DNA of 64,000 nucleotides from Strix aluco (taxonomy: Eukaryota; Chordata; Aves; Strigiformes; Strigidae), in contig NC_133971.1 of assembly GCF_031877795.1 (NCBI RefSeq), positions 93,750,654 to 93,814,653 of the forward strand, written 5' to 3'. Shown here in pieces: positions 1 through 15,750 of the stretch (the stretch's first letter is position 1; the number at the start of each line of letters is the position of its first letter). The notes under the pieces were generated by a model that was not told where the DNA came from, searched no databases, and saw nothing but the letters and a program-made list of their open reading frames with translations. Made by a program: the position numbers and the translations under genes.

Positions 1-2700
1 ACATGCAACAAAACATGTCTCTAGTTCATTAATATAAAATTCCTTGAGACCTGTTAGGGACTCCTTAATTTTGTCCATTTTTAATGATGCTAGCTACACT
101 CCCACACTAAAACATGATTCTTGTGGCCAAATCTTCCTGATGGTTCAAAGCCCCTAAAATTTGTCAGGAATTAAGAAAATTATAGAGATCGTTTTTCTAA
201 CCTCCTACGTATTTCCAGTCATAAAATTTTATTAAATAATTACTGCATCAAGCCTACCAATTTGAGAGTAGAATGACAGCATCAACTTTAGAAATACATC
301 CCATCATAGAGGGAAGAAGTAGTGGTAGAGTAATTAACATGAAAAATTACCTCTATCCTTACTCTTACACTCCTACGTCCCAAGTAAAAGTCAGAACTCA
401 AACACAGCAAGTGTTTTCTGGAATACATGCAGAAATAATTTCTTTAATCTGATTATCAAAACACCATTAGAAAGGAGGAAGGCTGGGTCAAAAACACCTT
501 ATACTTCTCTGTAAAAGGCTCAACTTTTCTCCACCTGTTAAATAACTACTACAGGTATACAACATATTTTTCAAAAGTATGAAGAAGTGAAAATACAAAT
601 ACTAATTCTGCTCTTTGCAGTGGGCAGGTATTTCTTTAAAGGTTTTGTTTGCCCTCACCAGAGATTCCTGCTGCTCGCAGGACAGCTGTACTGGAACTAT
701 AAAATAAGAACAAATTGAACTTTAAACAAGAATATCAATGGAATAGGGAGCTTAATAAAAGACTCACCAAGAATATGTAGAACCCATACTGAGACCTGAC
801 TTCAGTTTAAGAATATACTGCATATCAGTACCAGCATTACTGGTTTCACCATATCTTCTTTCAGTGACTAAAAAAAGACTTTTATTACCACAAATACAGC
901 AATGGTTTTCAAAAGCACAATTTTACACAAACTGATAAACTCTGATGGATTACAGTGTTGGAAATTTTGTTCAATATGAAAATGGTTTATGACTATTGAT
1001 TAAATTTGTCCTTTTTTTTTTTATACTCAGTATACCTACATAAAAATCAATTTATAGTAATTTATTCAGTTACTACCATAATTAAAATGGGCAGCTGGAT
1101 ATGACAAGTCATGCTAAACCTAGTACGATTTAATAATTTAAGTAGTTACTAGCTTGGTATAGTTATCTCTTTATGGAAGGGTTGTTAAGGTCACTGTTTA
1201 CACGTATTTAAGATTTTCTCCCTATTTCACTCTCAGACATAAATAAAACTTGTCTAGTGGCCAAAGTGATGTTTCAAAAAGAAAAATTTAACTACCTTAT
1301 GAGCTTCAGAAAGACGCTTAGGTGTTCATTAAAAGGTCTCCATTTTTTTTAGTACTGGTATATTTTGCTATATTTCAAAGATTATACAATTATTCTGGCA
1401 TTTGTACTCTTCCCACAATTGGGCATTATGCATATTTTACAGCAGAGATATTTGTCTCTACTTTAAATGTGTTTCCCACATCCAGAAATCTATCTACAGC
1501 ATAAAAAATGCATGTTGTACAGAAAGCCAAATCTGTTTTGGATGTATACCTAATTCTGTATTATACTACACACTGCCTATCTCCAGGGTCTACTGCAGAT
1601 GAAATTATACTTGCCAAACTGTGCAATTACTATAAGGTGCAATATGCTGTCAGCTCTAGAGAATATACTTTTAAGAAATGTCGTTTTCAAGTTTAACCAT
1701 CCATTTTTACAACAGTTCACTAGCCACCAAAGAGGATTTCTTACTTTTAGTATCCTCTGTCAGTCATCAGCATGTTAAAAACATCCTGGGATCTTCCTAT
1801 TCATCTGATAACATCACTGGAATCACCAGAGACATCTACGTATTAATTTGCTATACTTTTCTACCGAATTTACCACACAATAGTAAGCAGTAGATGCTGT
1901 GCTAGTAAAGCATCAGCAGAGGACTGGAAGAGAAGAAGCTGATGGTTGCTTCAGCCAGGTGAGAGCGCAGAGCAGGGTCCAACGGGCTTCTCCCGATGTC
2001 GCAACAACGTGAAAAGAGGAAACAGCCCAGGGAGAGAGTGGAAGGAGGCCTGCCTGAGCTCCTGGCAACCTAACGAGCAAGGACGATTTTTAAGTCACCC
2101 CAACCAGAGCAACTTCAACGGTTTTTACTTGGGAATTGACAAAACACGGGATTACACGACCCAGAGGCCTGCGTTAGGAAACCGGACCCAAGCCCCGGGA
2201 GCTTCTTTCCACTCCCCTGCACTCCAAAAGCGCTCAGTGCAGGAAATATTAACACACTTCTACAAATACCTCCGATGATTATAACTGCAGCCCAGCATGT
2301 TATCCCTCGGCACACGTAATGAAAGAAATCAGATTATGAACTCACTACACTCAGCACAAAAGATTAAAAAAAAGAGATAAACAACGCTTTGTGTGAATGC
2401 ATACAAGACAAAACCTGATGTCAATTAATGTAAGACACAAATTCTCTTTTAAAGCAAAATATTACCCACTCTTATTAAATATTATCCTTCAGAAGTATGA
2501 GAAACAACTGGCAAGAGTGACCAGGAAGCAGAGTGAGAGTGAGACTGAGCAGACCCGTTACACTGCAGAAGCAGTCACTGAGCACTATAAAAACCCTCTG
2601 GTCCACAAAAGCAGAATGGAAAACAAGCCAATTTTGGAGTCTTTTCATTAATAATAAATGCCATTATGAGCACAAAACAAGAAAGACGGGTATGAACCTC
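1..2700. other. AT-rich non-coding stretch, inferred DYM intron 1
   Basis: No exon, RNA gene or clear transposon is visible here; short open frames are chance. The sequence is AT-rich with short A and T runs (for example the T run near 1,010). It becomes GC-rich near 2,700, where the island at 2.7-3.65 kb starts. By conserved order (DYM lies beyond C18orf32 and on the same strand in human) this is likely the first intron of DYM on the minus strand. I looked for the dymeclin N-terminus (MGSNSSRIGDLPK in human) on the minus strand and did not find it, so the first coding exon probably lies outside the window. The assignment is inference from synteny. Confidence 0.4.
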
Positions 2701-3650
2701 TCTCATTCTGGTTCTGACCGCGTATAAACGCAGAGCAGACCCAACCCCGTGCCCGGGAAGGGTCCCTGGAGGGCGAAGACCGGGGGCTGGGGGGAGTGTC
2801 ACACAGCGGGGGCCGGCACCCCGGGAGCGGACACCCGGCAGAGCCGGCGGCCCCGGCAACTCTCCGCAGCGACAGCGGCGAGTTACAGCACGAAAGCAGC
2901 GCTCTATCGCGATACGAGGCCGGGTGACGGCGGGCGTCGCGACAAGGGGGACAGCCGGGACGTTTAGGGGCGTGCGGCAGGTCCCTGCGCTGTCGCAGCC
3001 AGCGCTGAAGGGCGACGGGGCAGAGCCGCTGCGGTCCGCCCGCCACCGGCCGCTGCCCTCAGCCGCCCCACCAGAGCCCTGCGACGGGGCGGGCCCGGAG
3101 GCACCGGCCGAGGCCCCGCTTACCCCGTCAGCGGCGCCCGTCCGCTCGCACCGCAACGCAGGAGGCGGCCGAGGAGCGCGGCCCGCACGCCAACCGGAGA
3201 CGACTCCCGCGGGTCCCGGCAGCCGCGGGGCGGCCCGGCGCGGCCCTGCCCGCTCCCTCAGGGAGCGCTGCCCAACGGCCCGGCGCCGGCGCGCACCCGC
3301 CTCCGGCCTTCCACGTCGCCGTCGCCGCCGCCGCCGCGCATGCGCAAGGGCCGGTGCCGCGGGGCACGCCGGGAGGTGGAGTCCGGCGGGGGGAGGCGCG
3401 GCCGGTGGCCTCTGAGGGCAACCAAGGGGCTTCGACAGGCCGGCGGGCACCCTCCGGGTGAGCCCGGCCTGTGGCGAGGGGCTTCTCCCGGTGAGCCGCC
3501 GGGGGCGCGGGCTGATTGCCGCGGCCTCCTCTCCGCGGCGGCCCGTGTTTTCAGGCGGTGGGACGTGAGGTAACGCGAGCAAGCGCGACCAAGAGCCAGA
3601 GGGCGGGAAAAGGCGGGGGGGCGGTTTCCCAGGCACCGTCCTGCCCTCGC
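2700..3650 (-). promoter_or_regulatory. DYM: CpG island, probable DYM promoter
   Basis: About 950 bases are very rich in G+C and CpG, flanked on both sides by AT-rich DNA. A perfect NRF1-type palindrome GCGCATGCGC lies at 3,336-3,345, next to a run of CCG/CGC triplets, as in TATA-less housekeeping promoters. The gene on the minus side in vertebrates is DYM (dymeclin, a Golgi-associated protein needed in skeletal and brain development), so the island is assigned to it by gene order. Long open frames here on both strands are caused by the lack of stop codons in GC-rich DNA and are not taken as genes. Confidence 0.6.
3124..3335 (-). other. DYM: candidate non-coding exon 1 of DYM
   Basis: On the minus strand a good 5' splice site (ACGGG|GTAAGC) ends at 3,124, inside the island and about 210 bases downstream of the NRF1-type site. 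That spacing fits a short untranslated first exon starting near or just below the NRF1 site. The start is a guess because no TSS motif decides it. No ATG-initiated dymeclin-like reading frame is present. Transcript data would be needed to settle the start. Confidence 0.35.
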
Positions 3651-6600
3651 GTCTCTTTACATCATTATTTCTACCTCTGGTAACCTTCCCGTCTCCATCT
3701 CTGAGGTGTTTTTTGTGCTATCGGTAGCTGGTTCTATCAGCGACCGCTAGTTCCTTCGAAAGGTAAATCCTTCCCAATAAATCCTGAGCCTAATCCCATT
3801 ATCACACTGCGTGACACTAAATACGCAGCCCGGCTCTTAGACGTACCCATAACCCAGCTGCGCAAGCCGGCAGGCAGCACAAGTGCAAAGGTGGGGTGTG
3901 ACCACTTCATATACGTTGCCACGTAAACACAAAAATCTTTTGGCGTAGGGTTTGGCCTCATGTTCCTACGGCGTTTGATCAGACCGCGGCGGCAATAAAA
4001 ACAGTGCACGGGCAGCAGCTGAAGTGTCTATAATAAAGAGGTAGGCCTGTGCGCACAAAAAAGGGGTTGAGAAACAATCCTCACACAAATCACAGGTATT
4101 GCTGCATCTATCTACATAAAAATACATCTATTCACAACATTTCAAATAATTTGTTTCAAACACAACAATGAGAGAAAGATACAGCGATGATCTAAAAACA
4201 TTTCTAAGGGAAAAGAATCACTGTAGCAAATGTGGTCTTTTAGGCCATTTCAATTAAACTACTGCAGTCAGGTTCACTGAAAAGAAAAACTAACGACAGT
4301 CTGCAAAACCCAAAATATTATTTGGTTCAGTGAGTGTGTTCTAATAATTAGAAAATTGCACAAGGAAGATAATCCCTTCTTTCATGTCTTAGGCAGTTTA
4401 ATGAAACAGAAATAGTTCTCATTGAAGGCAGATTTAGTTAATCTAAGCATAAATTAAATTTCATTTCCTTTATGTGCAGCCTCTGAAAGACTGTTCTTTC
4501 AGCAATAATGTTCTGCATTGTACAGACATCAAGAAGAAATGACTCCAAGGACTGACCCTTAGCAGCATGCCCAACAGCTCCCAGAACGCTGGAGCGTGAT
4601 TGCTACATCTGGGTAATAACAGCATATTGTATTACTGTCATTAGATCAGCTCTGGGGATAGAATTTAACTGTGCTCTATGAACACATCTGAATAAAGATC
4701 ATTTTGCACAGAATTCATTGTCAGTTTAGACACTCTTAAGAGGCTGATCATGCTCAATTTAACCTGTCAGAATTTGCTTGCAGAATCAGGCCCATCAAAA
4801 TAACTGGCAACATAAAACCATCTGAACTTTTATTTAAGAATTTTTTGCACATAATTTCAATATTTTAAAGTTGTGTTTCAGTTAAGTCCTTGGCACCCAG
4901 CTACCCTTGCAAACCAACACCCGGAAGGTAGTGTGTCACATTTAGACCTCCCCGTAAAGAAAAAAGATTTCAATTTAGTTGAATATATTTTCAAATATTG
5001 ATTTCTTGATTCTGCCTCAATAGATTTAAATAAACCCATACAGCCTTCATACTGAAGATCTTAGGACTAGATTTGCAGAAGTACTTTGGTCCCTTAAGAT
5101 GCCTCCTCTGCAATTTTCTAAATGTCTTCAGTGTAAATGAAGCTGCTGTTGGTCTGATAAAACTCTGGTAGATGTCCACCTGCCATCGTTAGGTGCCTAA
5201 GCCCTTTTGTAAATCTTGCTTTTAGTGAGTAACAAACATATGGAAATTTTCTCAGTTCAATTAAATTCATATATATTGTTCTCTCATGTGAGAATTTCCT
5301 TAATTTCTGTCTGCTTATTTTTCTTAAACAAGGCTTTGTGCACTTCTTTGCATCCCAGCAGATGATCTCCGGCACCCCTGCCCAGGCTCAGGCAGTTCAT
5401 TTCCTTCACCTGTTTTTTGACTTACTCTTTGCGGAACTATTCACAGTAGGATTACTGACCTGTTCTTGGAAAAATTTGCAACACAAACCTCCTGAATGAG
5501 GCACTTCTGGTGAAGAGCCTCATTCACGAAAGTTTTGTGATGAAGATTAGTCACATTACTGTTTAACTGCAGCTAATGAAAGTACTGAAACACCATACCA
5601 GAAAGCTCAAACGGTGTCATTTTACTTGCATTATCTGCCTGTTTGGCTTTTTGCAGTCTTTTCAGTAGGCCTGGTGTCTAAATAGGGTGCTGGCACGCAG
5701 CTAGAAGCCCAGCTCAGCCTGCAGCCTAATTCACTATACAGTTTATTTTCCATGTTACTGCTTCCTTGTGTAATAATGTCCTAAATATCGCAAAATAATT
5801 AATTATGTACACTTTGTAAATTGACTGCATACATTTACAAATTAAAGGAGTCCCAGTACAGCCCTTGCTCTACTTTTTGTCGTGTTCACAGCTGTCAGAG
5901 GTGAATGTATTACTCCAAAACTTCGTCCTGTTTCTGAGATGTGTGACATCTGAAAACAGTGGCTGAGGTTACCTGCCTGGGACAGGAAGCACAGCGGAAG
6001 GGACAATCTTTCCAGCAGTGCTTACAGTATAAGAACACACACTCCTGTTTCCCACCCCTGTCTTTTCTGCTACACGATCCACACAACAGTACCTGTGAGA
6101 AGTTATAGGAGTGCACAGTTAGTATTGTTATCTTTTATTTTGTGAATTACACCATGCATGCATGCTCAGAATAATAAAACCAGGTTTGAGTATCACAAAG
6201 GGTATGTACTTCACCCGTCTGGAAGAGAGCCGTATCTGTGATGCACTGATCAGATGGAGAATAATGTTCCAAGAGTGATGCAAAAGCTAATTAAAGAGCA
6301 ATACCGAATTCACTTCCTAATAGTCTAGCTCATTAAGGGAGAGCAAACAGTATTAGGCAACGTCTTACAAGGAGTTTTCTGTGATTCAGCTCATTACAGA
6401 AGTAATGGTTGTAGCAGCAAGGGCCCGACACCCAGCTGTGAACATTGCAGATCGATTCACACAAGATCTGACAAAACCAGGTAGTGGTAGGAAACAATAC
6501 ACCTCACCAGAGGCGTTTGGCGGGCATCAAGCCGAATAATTAATTATCTGGTAGAGAAAACATGGTCGCAAGAACAGCCTGTACATCAGTGACAGTTCAA

Positions 6601-7640
6601 GGACTGCATATATAAAAAGATAGGCCTTTTTAGGCATGCCTTAGGTAGGACTTTTGGGAAAACGATAAATCCTAAATATCAGTCCAAAATTGCTGAAACG
6701 GTTTTGGTTTGATTCATTTGATTTAGCAGAGAGGACAAAGCAGGAATTATCCCTTCTGTTCCTTACTAAGCACATGGACAGCTAAAACATTTCACAATTG
6801 CACTGCGATGTTGGGATGCAAGTCAGTACCAGAATGTGTCTTCCCAGGACAGACTTCCAACGCTGGACTTGCTCAGAGTTCACTTTATCATGAAGTCAGT
6901 AGTTTTATGACCTCCTTCTGCCTGGGGCCCGTCTACAGGTTTTCAAAGATTTTGTTACCACTTTAGATACCTATAGCTCAGAAGCCTAAGAACAATTGTA
7001 CGAAGCAACTTATATTTAAAGAAAATCCTGGTTTATTCTAATTCAAATTCTACAAGCATGTTAAGAGATTTTAGTTGGATTTTTTTTTTTTTTTTTTAAG
7101 AGAGAACTGCACCATTTCAAACCGCCACAGAATACAAAGCAACAATTCTCTTGCATCATGCCCCCGCTCCTCCTCTTCAGGAAAGAAAGGCACAATGTTT
7201 CAAGAAAAATGATTAATGGAAGTATCAAATCAAGGCTTTCTCCTTTTAGTGGCCTAAGTAAATTTTGCATGTCACGTAACTCCTTTAGCTCATTTACAGA
7301 TTTGACATGAAAAATCTAAACACTTCATAATTTAACCATGATGCTTATATTGCCACAATGCAATTCATACTTCTTTAGCAAGTTCAAGAACAGCTATAGT
7401 TTTTAAGGTGAAAGCCTTAAGTATTGCACTAGCAGTTAGTAAAACTAAAATGTTAAGATAACATTTATCTTCCAAAGCTAGATTTATTCCTAAGTTATTT
7501 AACCTAAATTCTAATCACACCAAACAGATGAAAAGTAGTTCCAGTGAGGAAAATGAAGAACTTCAGCTTTCAAACATTTTAAATTAAGAAATGGGCTAGC
7601 TGCCATTTTAGTGGCAAGAGAGACTCTCATGTAAGTGACA
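3651..7640. other. gene-free AT-rich spacer between DYM and C18orf32
   Basis: About 4 kb without a recognisable exon, RNA gene or transposon. It holds a T run at 7,081-7,098 and a perfect inverted repeat (10-bp arms, 14-nt loop) at 5,493-5,526. Part of the right end may be 3' UTR of C18orf32, because that gene's poly(A) site is not fixed by the sequence. Short open frames look random. Confidence 0.6.
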
Positions 7641-7646
7641 AGGATT

Positions 7647-7652
7647 TTTATT
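7647..7652 (-). terminator. C18orf32: candidate poly(A) signal of C18orf32
   Basis: AATAAA on the minus strand, 97 bases downstream of the C18orf32 stop codon. It is the first canonical signal after the stop; another lies near 7,484-7,490 and longer 3' UTRs are possible. Confidence 0.35.
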
Positions 7653-7748
7653 CCGCTAAAATGTGCAAAGAAAAAAGTCTCAAAGTGAGAGAATTATCAC
7701 CAGTTCATATTGGACACAAAGGAATAAAATCCTTATGAATAAATTCCT

Positions 7749-8753
<1,005 letters not shown>

Positions 8754-10718
8754 CTAAGAAAACAGTCTTAAATAAGGAGTAAAGATTGTAGCTGATATTC
8801 AAATATAAAAGACTCTTTTAATTTTAACTGTCAAAGTCTCAAAAATGCTGTGTTCCCATGTTATGAAGTCCTCAACAACAAAGGGAACATTCTTGACATT
8901 TTAACAGAAAAAGGTATAGAGTTTGCTATTAATTCATCACTCCAACAGCTCGAACTTAGAAAAACAAATTCAGAAAATAAAAGCTTTTGTTTAAACCACA
9001 CAAAAACAATGAGCTGCAGATATTAGCCCAGTTCTTACTGTATTACAACAGAGGCTTTTTCTAGTTCCCCTTTTATTCAAGGTGAAATTAAATGGCAGGA
9101 CTCTAGTGCATCTAATGGCTTGCTACCAGCAAAGGGCAGGTTGGTGGGAGGGGGGAAGAGAATCCCAGTTAGGATTTGAGAAAAGGAGAATATGGGTTAC
9201 TTCCTTCCTTCTGCACAGATTTTGGAATCGCTTGATCCCACACCAATCCCATACAATTGGCCAAACTATTAGAAAATGAATCCTTCCCTCTCTCCCAAAA
9301 GCAGGTAGAAGTCTTCAAAAACGGCAGCCTGAAGCCTGCGATGAAAAAAGCAGAAAACCACAGCGTGGGGGTGGAAAGGTACAACGGGGAGAGGAAGCGG
9401 TTAAGTAGGATTAGAGACGTCCCTCTCAGTGCTGATGAGCAATACATTAGATACACTCTGCTGCACAGCACAGCTCTGCCCTTCGCAGGATTCAAGGCTG
9501 CTGACATGTGAATTCTTACGTTAAGAAGCAAAACAAAAGCTTTCCAGGATGGAGAATGAAGAGGCAGATGTGTACACTTCGTTTTGGGTTCAGTTTCTTT
9601 TTTTTTTTTTTTAAGCTATCCTAAAGATTTTAGCCCCAGGCCCTGTGGAACAACTGAGTATCAATTTCCAGCTGACCACTTCCAAGAGTAGTTTCAGCTA
9701 CTTCAAACGTAGTTTGAATCTGAAATTGAGACAATATGAGTAAGGTAACCCATTAAAGCCGTTCAAAAAGACAATTCAGCTACTCTCTCTGACATAGCTT
9801 TCTAGATACTAAATCTTCACCCAGAAGTTTTGGATTTACCCATTAGCTAGAGAGCGTGGCTGGAGGGAACACGCCAGGCTGTTTTTCTGTCTCTGCAGCC
9901 ACTTCATGTCAAGATTCCAGACCAAAAAATAAGTCATACTCCTGCCAGATGGAAAAACAAGGCAGTGGAAGCATAACACCGCTCTTAATACATTGAAATA
10001 CTGTTCACGAGTTTCTTCCGTGATTTGGTGATGCTCTGTTGGCTGCATAGCTGGCAATTCATTTTTAGGAAAAAAAAAAAGGGCAAACGGTCCAATTTTA
10101 ACAGCAAGCTTATTTCTTTGTGATACAAGCTTTTGTTCCCCTCTGTGCATCGGGGTCAGCAGAGAGAACAGGCATGACATTGCGAATTTAAGTACGTTTA
10201 GTCTTTGTTTCCCATGTGTAACTCAGTTATTATGGAAATAGAAAACAAAAAAGGCTACTCGGACAAAAAGGTGAGGGTTTTTTTTCTCATAAAGGCCGAC
10301 CTAGTCTAGAAGAGCTAATTTAGTGATACGTTCCAGTTCTGCTTCTCTGCAGGCCGACGCTCAGTCTCGAACATTCCCCCGAAGCTAGGCCAGCCCTCCC
10401 GGTTTACGGTAACCGATGACCAGCGCCGGCATTTCCCCTCCCCTTGGTACAGAGGTAAAGGCTGGAGCGCAAAGGGTTTCCGAATCGCTCAACCTCCCCT
10501 CAAACACACCTCAAAACCCAAGACCTCCTCACCTCAGCATGAGCCGTTACGCTTCGCGATTCACCCCCTCCGCTCCTGGTTAACGGAGCCGCTCCAGCCC
10601 CGGGGCCGCCTCCCGCCGGGCGGCCATGCCCCGGGCCCCGCCGGACCACGCAGGGCCCCCCGGGGGCGCAGCCCCAGCCTCGTCGCAGGAGATGGATCCC
10701 GCCCGGCCTCGCACTCAC

Positions 10719-10790
10719 CTCAGCCCGTTACCGGACGCTGCTGCTGCTGCTTCCTCCGCCGCCGCCGCCGCCGCACCGGAAACAGCCCCC
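10719..10790 (-). other. C18orf32: non-coding exon 1 of C18orf32
   Basis: On the minus strand the donor GCTGAG|GTGAGTGC ends this exon at 10,719. It would join the acceptor at 8,690 (TTGTCACAG|AACAAG), 14 bases before the ATG. The 5' end is set only roughly, just downstream of the ETS-type site. The exon includes a GGC/CAG triplet run. Confidence 0.6.
10738..10774. repeat. CTG then CCG trinucleotide microsatellites
   Basis: Plus strand reads four to five CTG units, a TTCCT interruption, then about six CCG units. On the transcribed minus strand this is a GGC run followed by CAG units inside the inferred 5' UTR of C18orf32. Such triplets are often length-variable. Confidence 0.85.
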
Positions 10791-11127
10791 GCGCTTCCGG
10801 CTGACGCACGCCGCGGCCTGACAACCAATGGGAGGAGGAGGTGTGCGCGTCACGCGACATACGCCCCGCCCCCCACGCCCGCCGGCGGGAATCGCCTCAG
10901 GCCCGGGGGGTGTCTGTGGGATAGGACCCCCCGGTGTTTGTTTCTCCATTATTTTGTTTTATACATGAAAATAGTCCTAAGTCACCACCGTCCCACCCCG
11001 GGTGAGGTAACGGCGTGTGTGGGAGCAGCGCTGACTGCCCCCAGCTCCTGTCACCCATAAGGCGGAGCAGATTTACAGTAAAAGCACCGACAGAACAAAG
11101 CAGCACTCGCACAAGAAACTTTGAAGT

Positions 11128-11133
11128 TTTATT
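11128..11133 (-). terminator. RPL17: poly(A) signal of RPL17
   Basis: AATAAA on the minus strand, 24 bases beyond the stop codon at 11,157, giving the very short 3' UTR typical of ribosomal protein genes. The expected cleavage site is near 11,105-11,115. Confidence 0.85.
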
Positions 11134-11156
11134 TATGTACACCTGCTGTGTCACAT

Positions 11157-14249
<3,093 letters not shown>

Positions 14250-14354
14250 TTTTGGAGCTCAACTGCAAAGCAATGAAAAAGACCCCATATTACGCTTCTA
14301 ACGTAGACATGCGGACGGGTGTGTTGACCTTCCTGCTGATAGCTAACTGAAGGA

Positions 14355-14424
14355 GCTGCTCAGAAATCACGCATTCTTTTCACAATTAAATCCAAAGGTG
14401 TCCTAAGAAAGTCATCACCGCAGC
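14355..14424 (-). ncRNA. SNORD58: C/D box snoRNA SNORD58, copy in RPL17 intron 1
   Basis: Minus strand: box C TGATGA (14,417-14,412), guide TTTCTTAGGACACCTTTGG, box D CTGA (14,363-14,360), closed by GCTGC/GCAGC. This copy is the closest of the three to the human SNORD58A sequence I remember. Its 3' end is about 92 bases from the intron's 3' splice site at 14,263, near the 70-80 base spacing known to favour vertebrate intronic C/D snoRNA processing. Confidence 0.95.
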
Positions 14425-14930
14425 CATGGCCTCTCCCCAGGGCCTGCTTCCACCTCACGCCCGCCCGCCATCTCCGTCCCCTGTCCGTCCTCTCCCGCGC
14501 CATCCCCGCAAATACCGAGGGCGCCCGGTGAAGCGGACCGAGCCCTCGCCCCCTCATCCCTCCCCGGGGCGCCCCGGGCGGGATGGGCCCGGATGGACCC
14601 CGCGCCCTGTCCGCCATGGCCCCCTCACCTCAGGGCGGCGGCGGGAAGAGGAAGAGCAGAGCATGCCGGGAGCCGGCAGCGCCGCCAGCTCTCGCGAGAG
14701 CCGCCAGCCCTCGCGGTGCGCCCCGGATCCCGCGAGAGCCCAGCCGGGATCGGGGGCGAGGGGCGCGAGGGGGGACCGTGGACGAACGCCCGGGTCAGGG
14801 CGGCACAGTCCCGCGTGTGAGCCCGAGGTGTGAAATCGAGCGTGCGTGTGCGCCAGGCAGCGCCTTCGTGTCTGTGGGCGCGGGGCTCCCCACAGCCCCG
14901 GGCCCGGCCCCGCAAAATGGCGCCGGGCCC
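14420..14930 (-). promoter_or_regulatory. RPL17: CpG island and core promoter of RPL17
   Basis: A GC-rich block over the RPL17 first exon. The minus strand carries a palindromic TCTCGCGAGA element at 14,690-14,699, about 34-43 bases upstream of the inferred start. A partial copy (CGCGAGAG) lies near 14,729-14,736. This palindrome is a known core element of TATA-less housekeeping promoters. No TATA box is present. Confidence 0.8.
14629..14656 (-). other. RPL17: RPL17 non-coding exon 1 with TOP start
   Basis: On the minus strand the tract CTCTTCCTCTTCCC begins at a C at 14,656. It is followed by CGCC-rich sequence and the donor CTGAG|GTGAGG at 14,629/14,628. A C followed by an unbroken pyrimidine tract is the 5'-TOP signature that puts ribosomal protein mRNAs under mTORC1/LARP1 translational control. 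The exon joins the acceptor at 14,263 (TTTGCAG|TTGAGC), 13 bases before the ATG. Confidence 0.85.
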
Positions 14931-15667
14931 GCCGCCCTCAGGGCTTAGCCCCGTCAGATCCTCGCTGTCCGGGGAAGAGACCTCTTTTATTCAGGAGGGC
15001 CTGTCCGCTGGAGCCAAGACACAATTTTATTAACCCTCAGGTCAAGGCCAGTTTTGTTTACAGACCAGAGATCGGTTGAGACTAGACTAAAGAGCAAGCC
15101 CAAGGGCTGCAGCTAGATGGCAGTTGAGGATGGGAATAGAGACGAGCACGTCGCTGAACAGAGGTATCCAAGAGATGAGACCGAAGAGATTCATGTTTAT
15201 AAATTGCATCTGGTATTTATTGCACCACTATTTAAAAAAAAAAAAAAATATTTGTTAAAAATACTATTTTTTCCGTTTTAGGCTGCGTTTGCAACTAGAA
15301 CTGCTTAGGAAGTTTGACGAAGCAGCAGTTCAATAAACCCAAAACATTTCCTGACAGTGGTACCCAGCTCCAGCAAAAGGCTCATTGAGAAGAGTTTGAC
15401 ACGGTGGAAAAAAAAAAAAAAAAAAGCATCTTTCCAAGGGGCCAGCAGTCTGGTGTCCAAGCACCTCCCTGGCACGAGAGAGTCCAGGTTCAACTCTGTG
15501 CTTAGAAATCAGCAGCGCAAGAATTTACTGCCTGTGTAAATGCTCTGACCGTAAGGCTACTTTTGGATCTCTTTTTTAGCGCTAAAAACCCTCAAAGCCT
15601 TGAAGCTAGGATTTCATGCAGATGGGAAGAATAAAAACTATCATAAACAGTTTAATTACTTAAGGAA

Positions 15668-15750
15668 GGTGTCCCTGCCCATGGTGTGGGGACTGGAACT
15701 AGATGATCTTTAAAGTTCCTTCCGACCCAACCCATTCTATGAGTCTATGA
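15668..15750 (+). mobile_element. CR1 LINE 3' end fragment
   Basis: Plus-strand GGACTGGAACTAGATGATCT followed by CCTTCCGACCCAACCCATTCTATGAGTC-type sequence is the CR1 3' UTR tail with the ATTCTATG terminal repeat. Only about the last 80 bases are clear. CR1 is the dominant avian LINE and is usually 5' truncated, as here. Confidence 0.9.

Larger units (their letters stand above)
10350..10930 (-). promoter_or_regulatory. C18orf32: CpG island promoter of C18orf32
   Basis: A GC- and CpG-rich block upstream of the C18orf32 coding exons. On the minus strand it contains an ETS-type CCGGAAG site (10,794-10,800) and an NF-Y type CCAAT box read on the plus strand at 10,825-10,829. These flank a likely untranslated first exon. 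Trinucleotide runs (CAG/CTG then CCG/CGG) lie at 10,738-10,774. The layout is that of a TATA-less housekeeping promoter. Confidence 0.65.

Noticed and set aside
2575-3636. 353-codon minus-strand open frame
   Set aside because: It lies over a CpG island where stop codons are rare, is Pro/Arg/Ala-rich, has overlapping long frames on both strands, and matches no protein I know.
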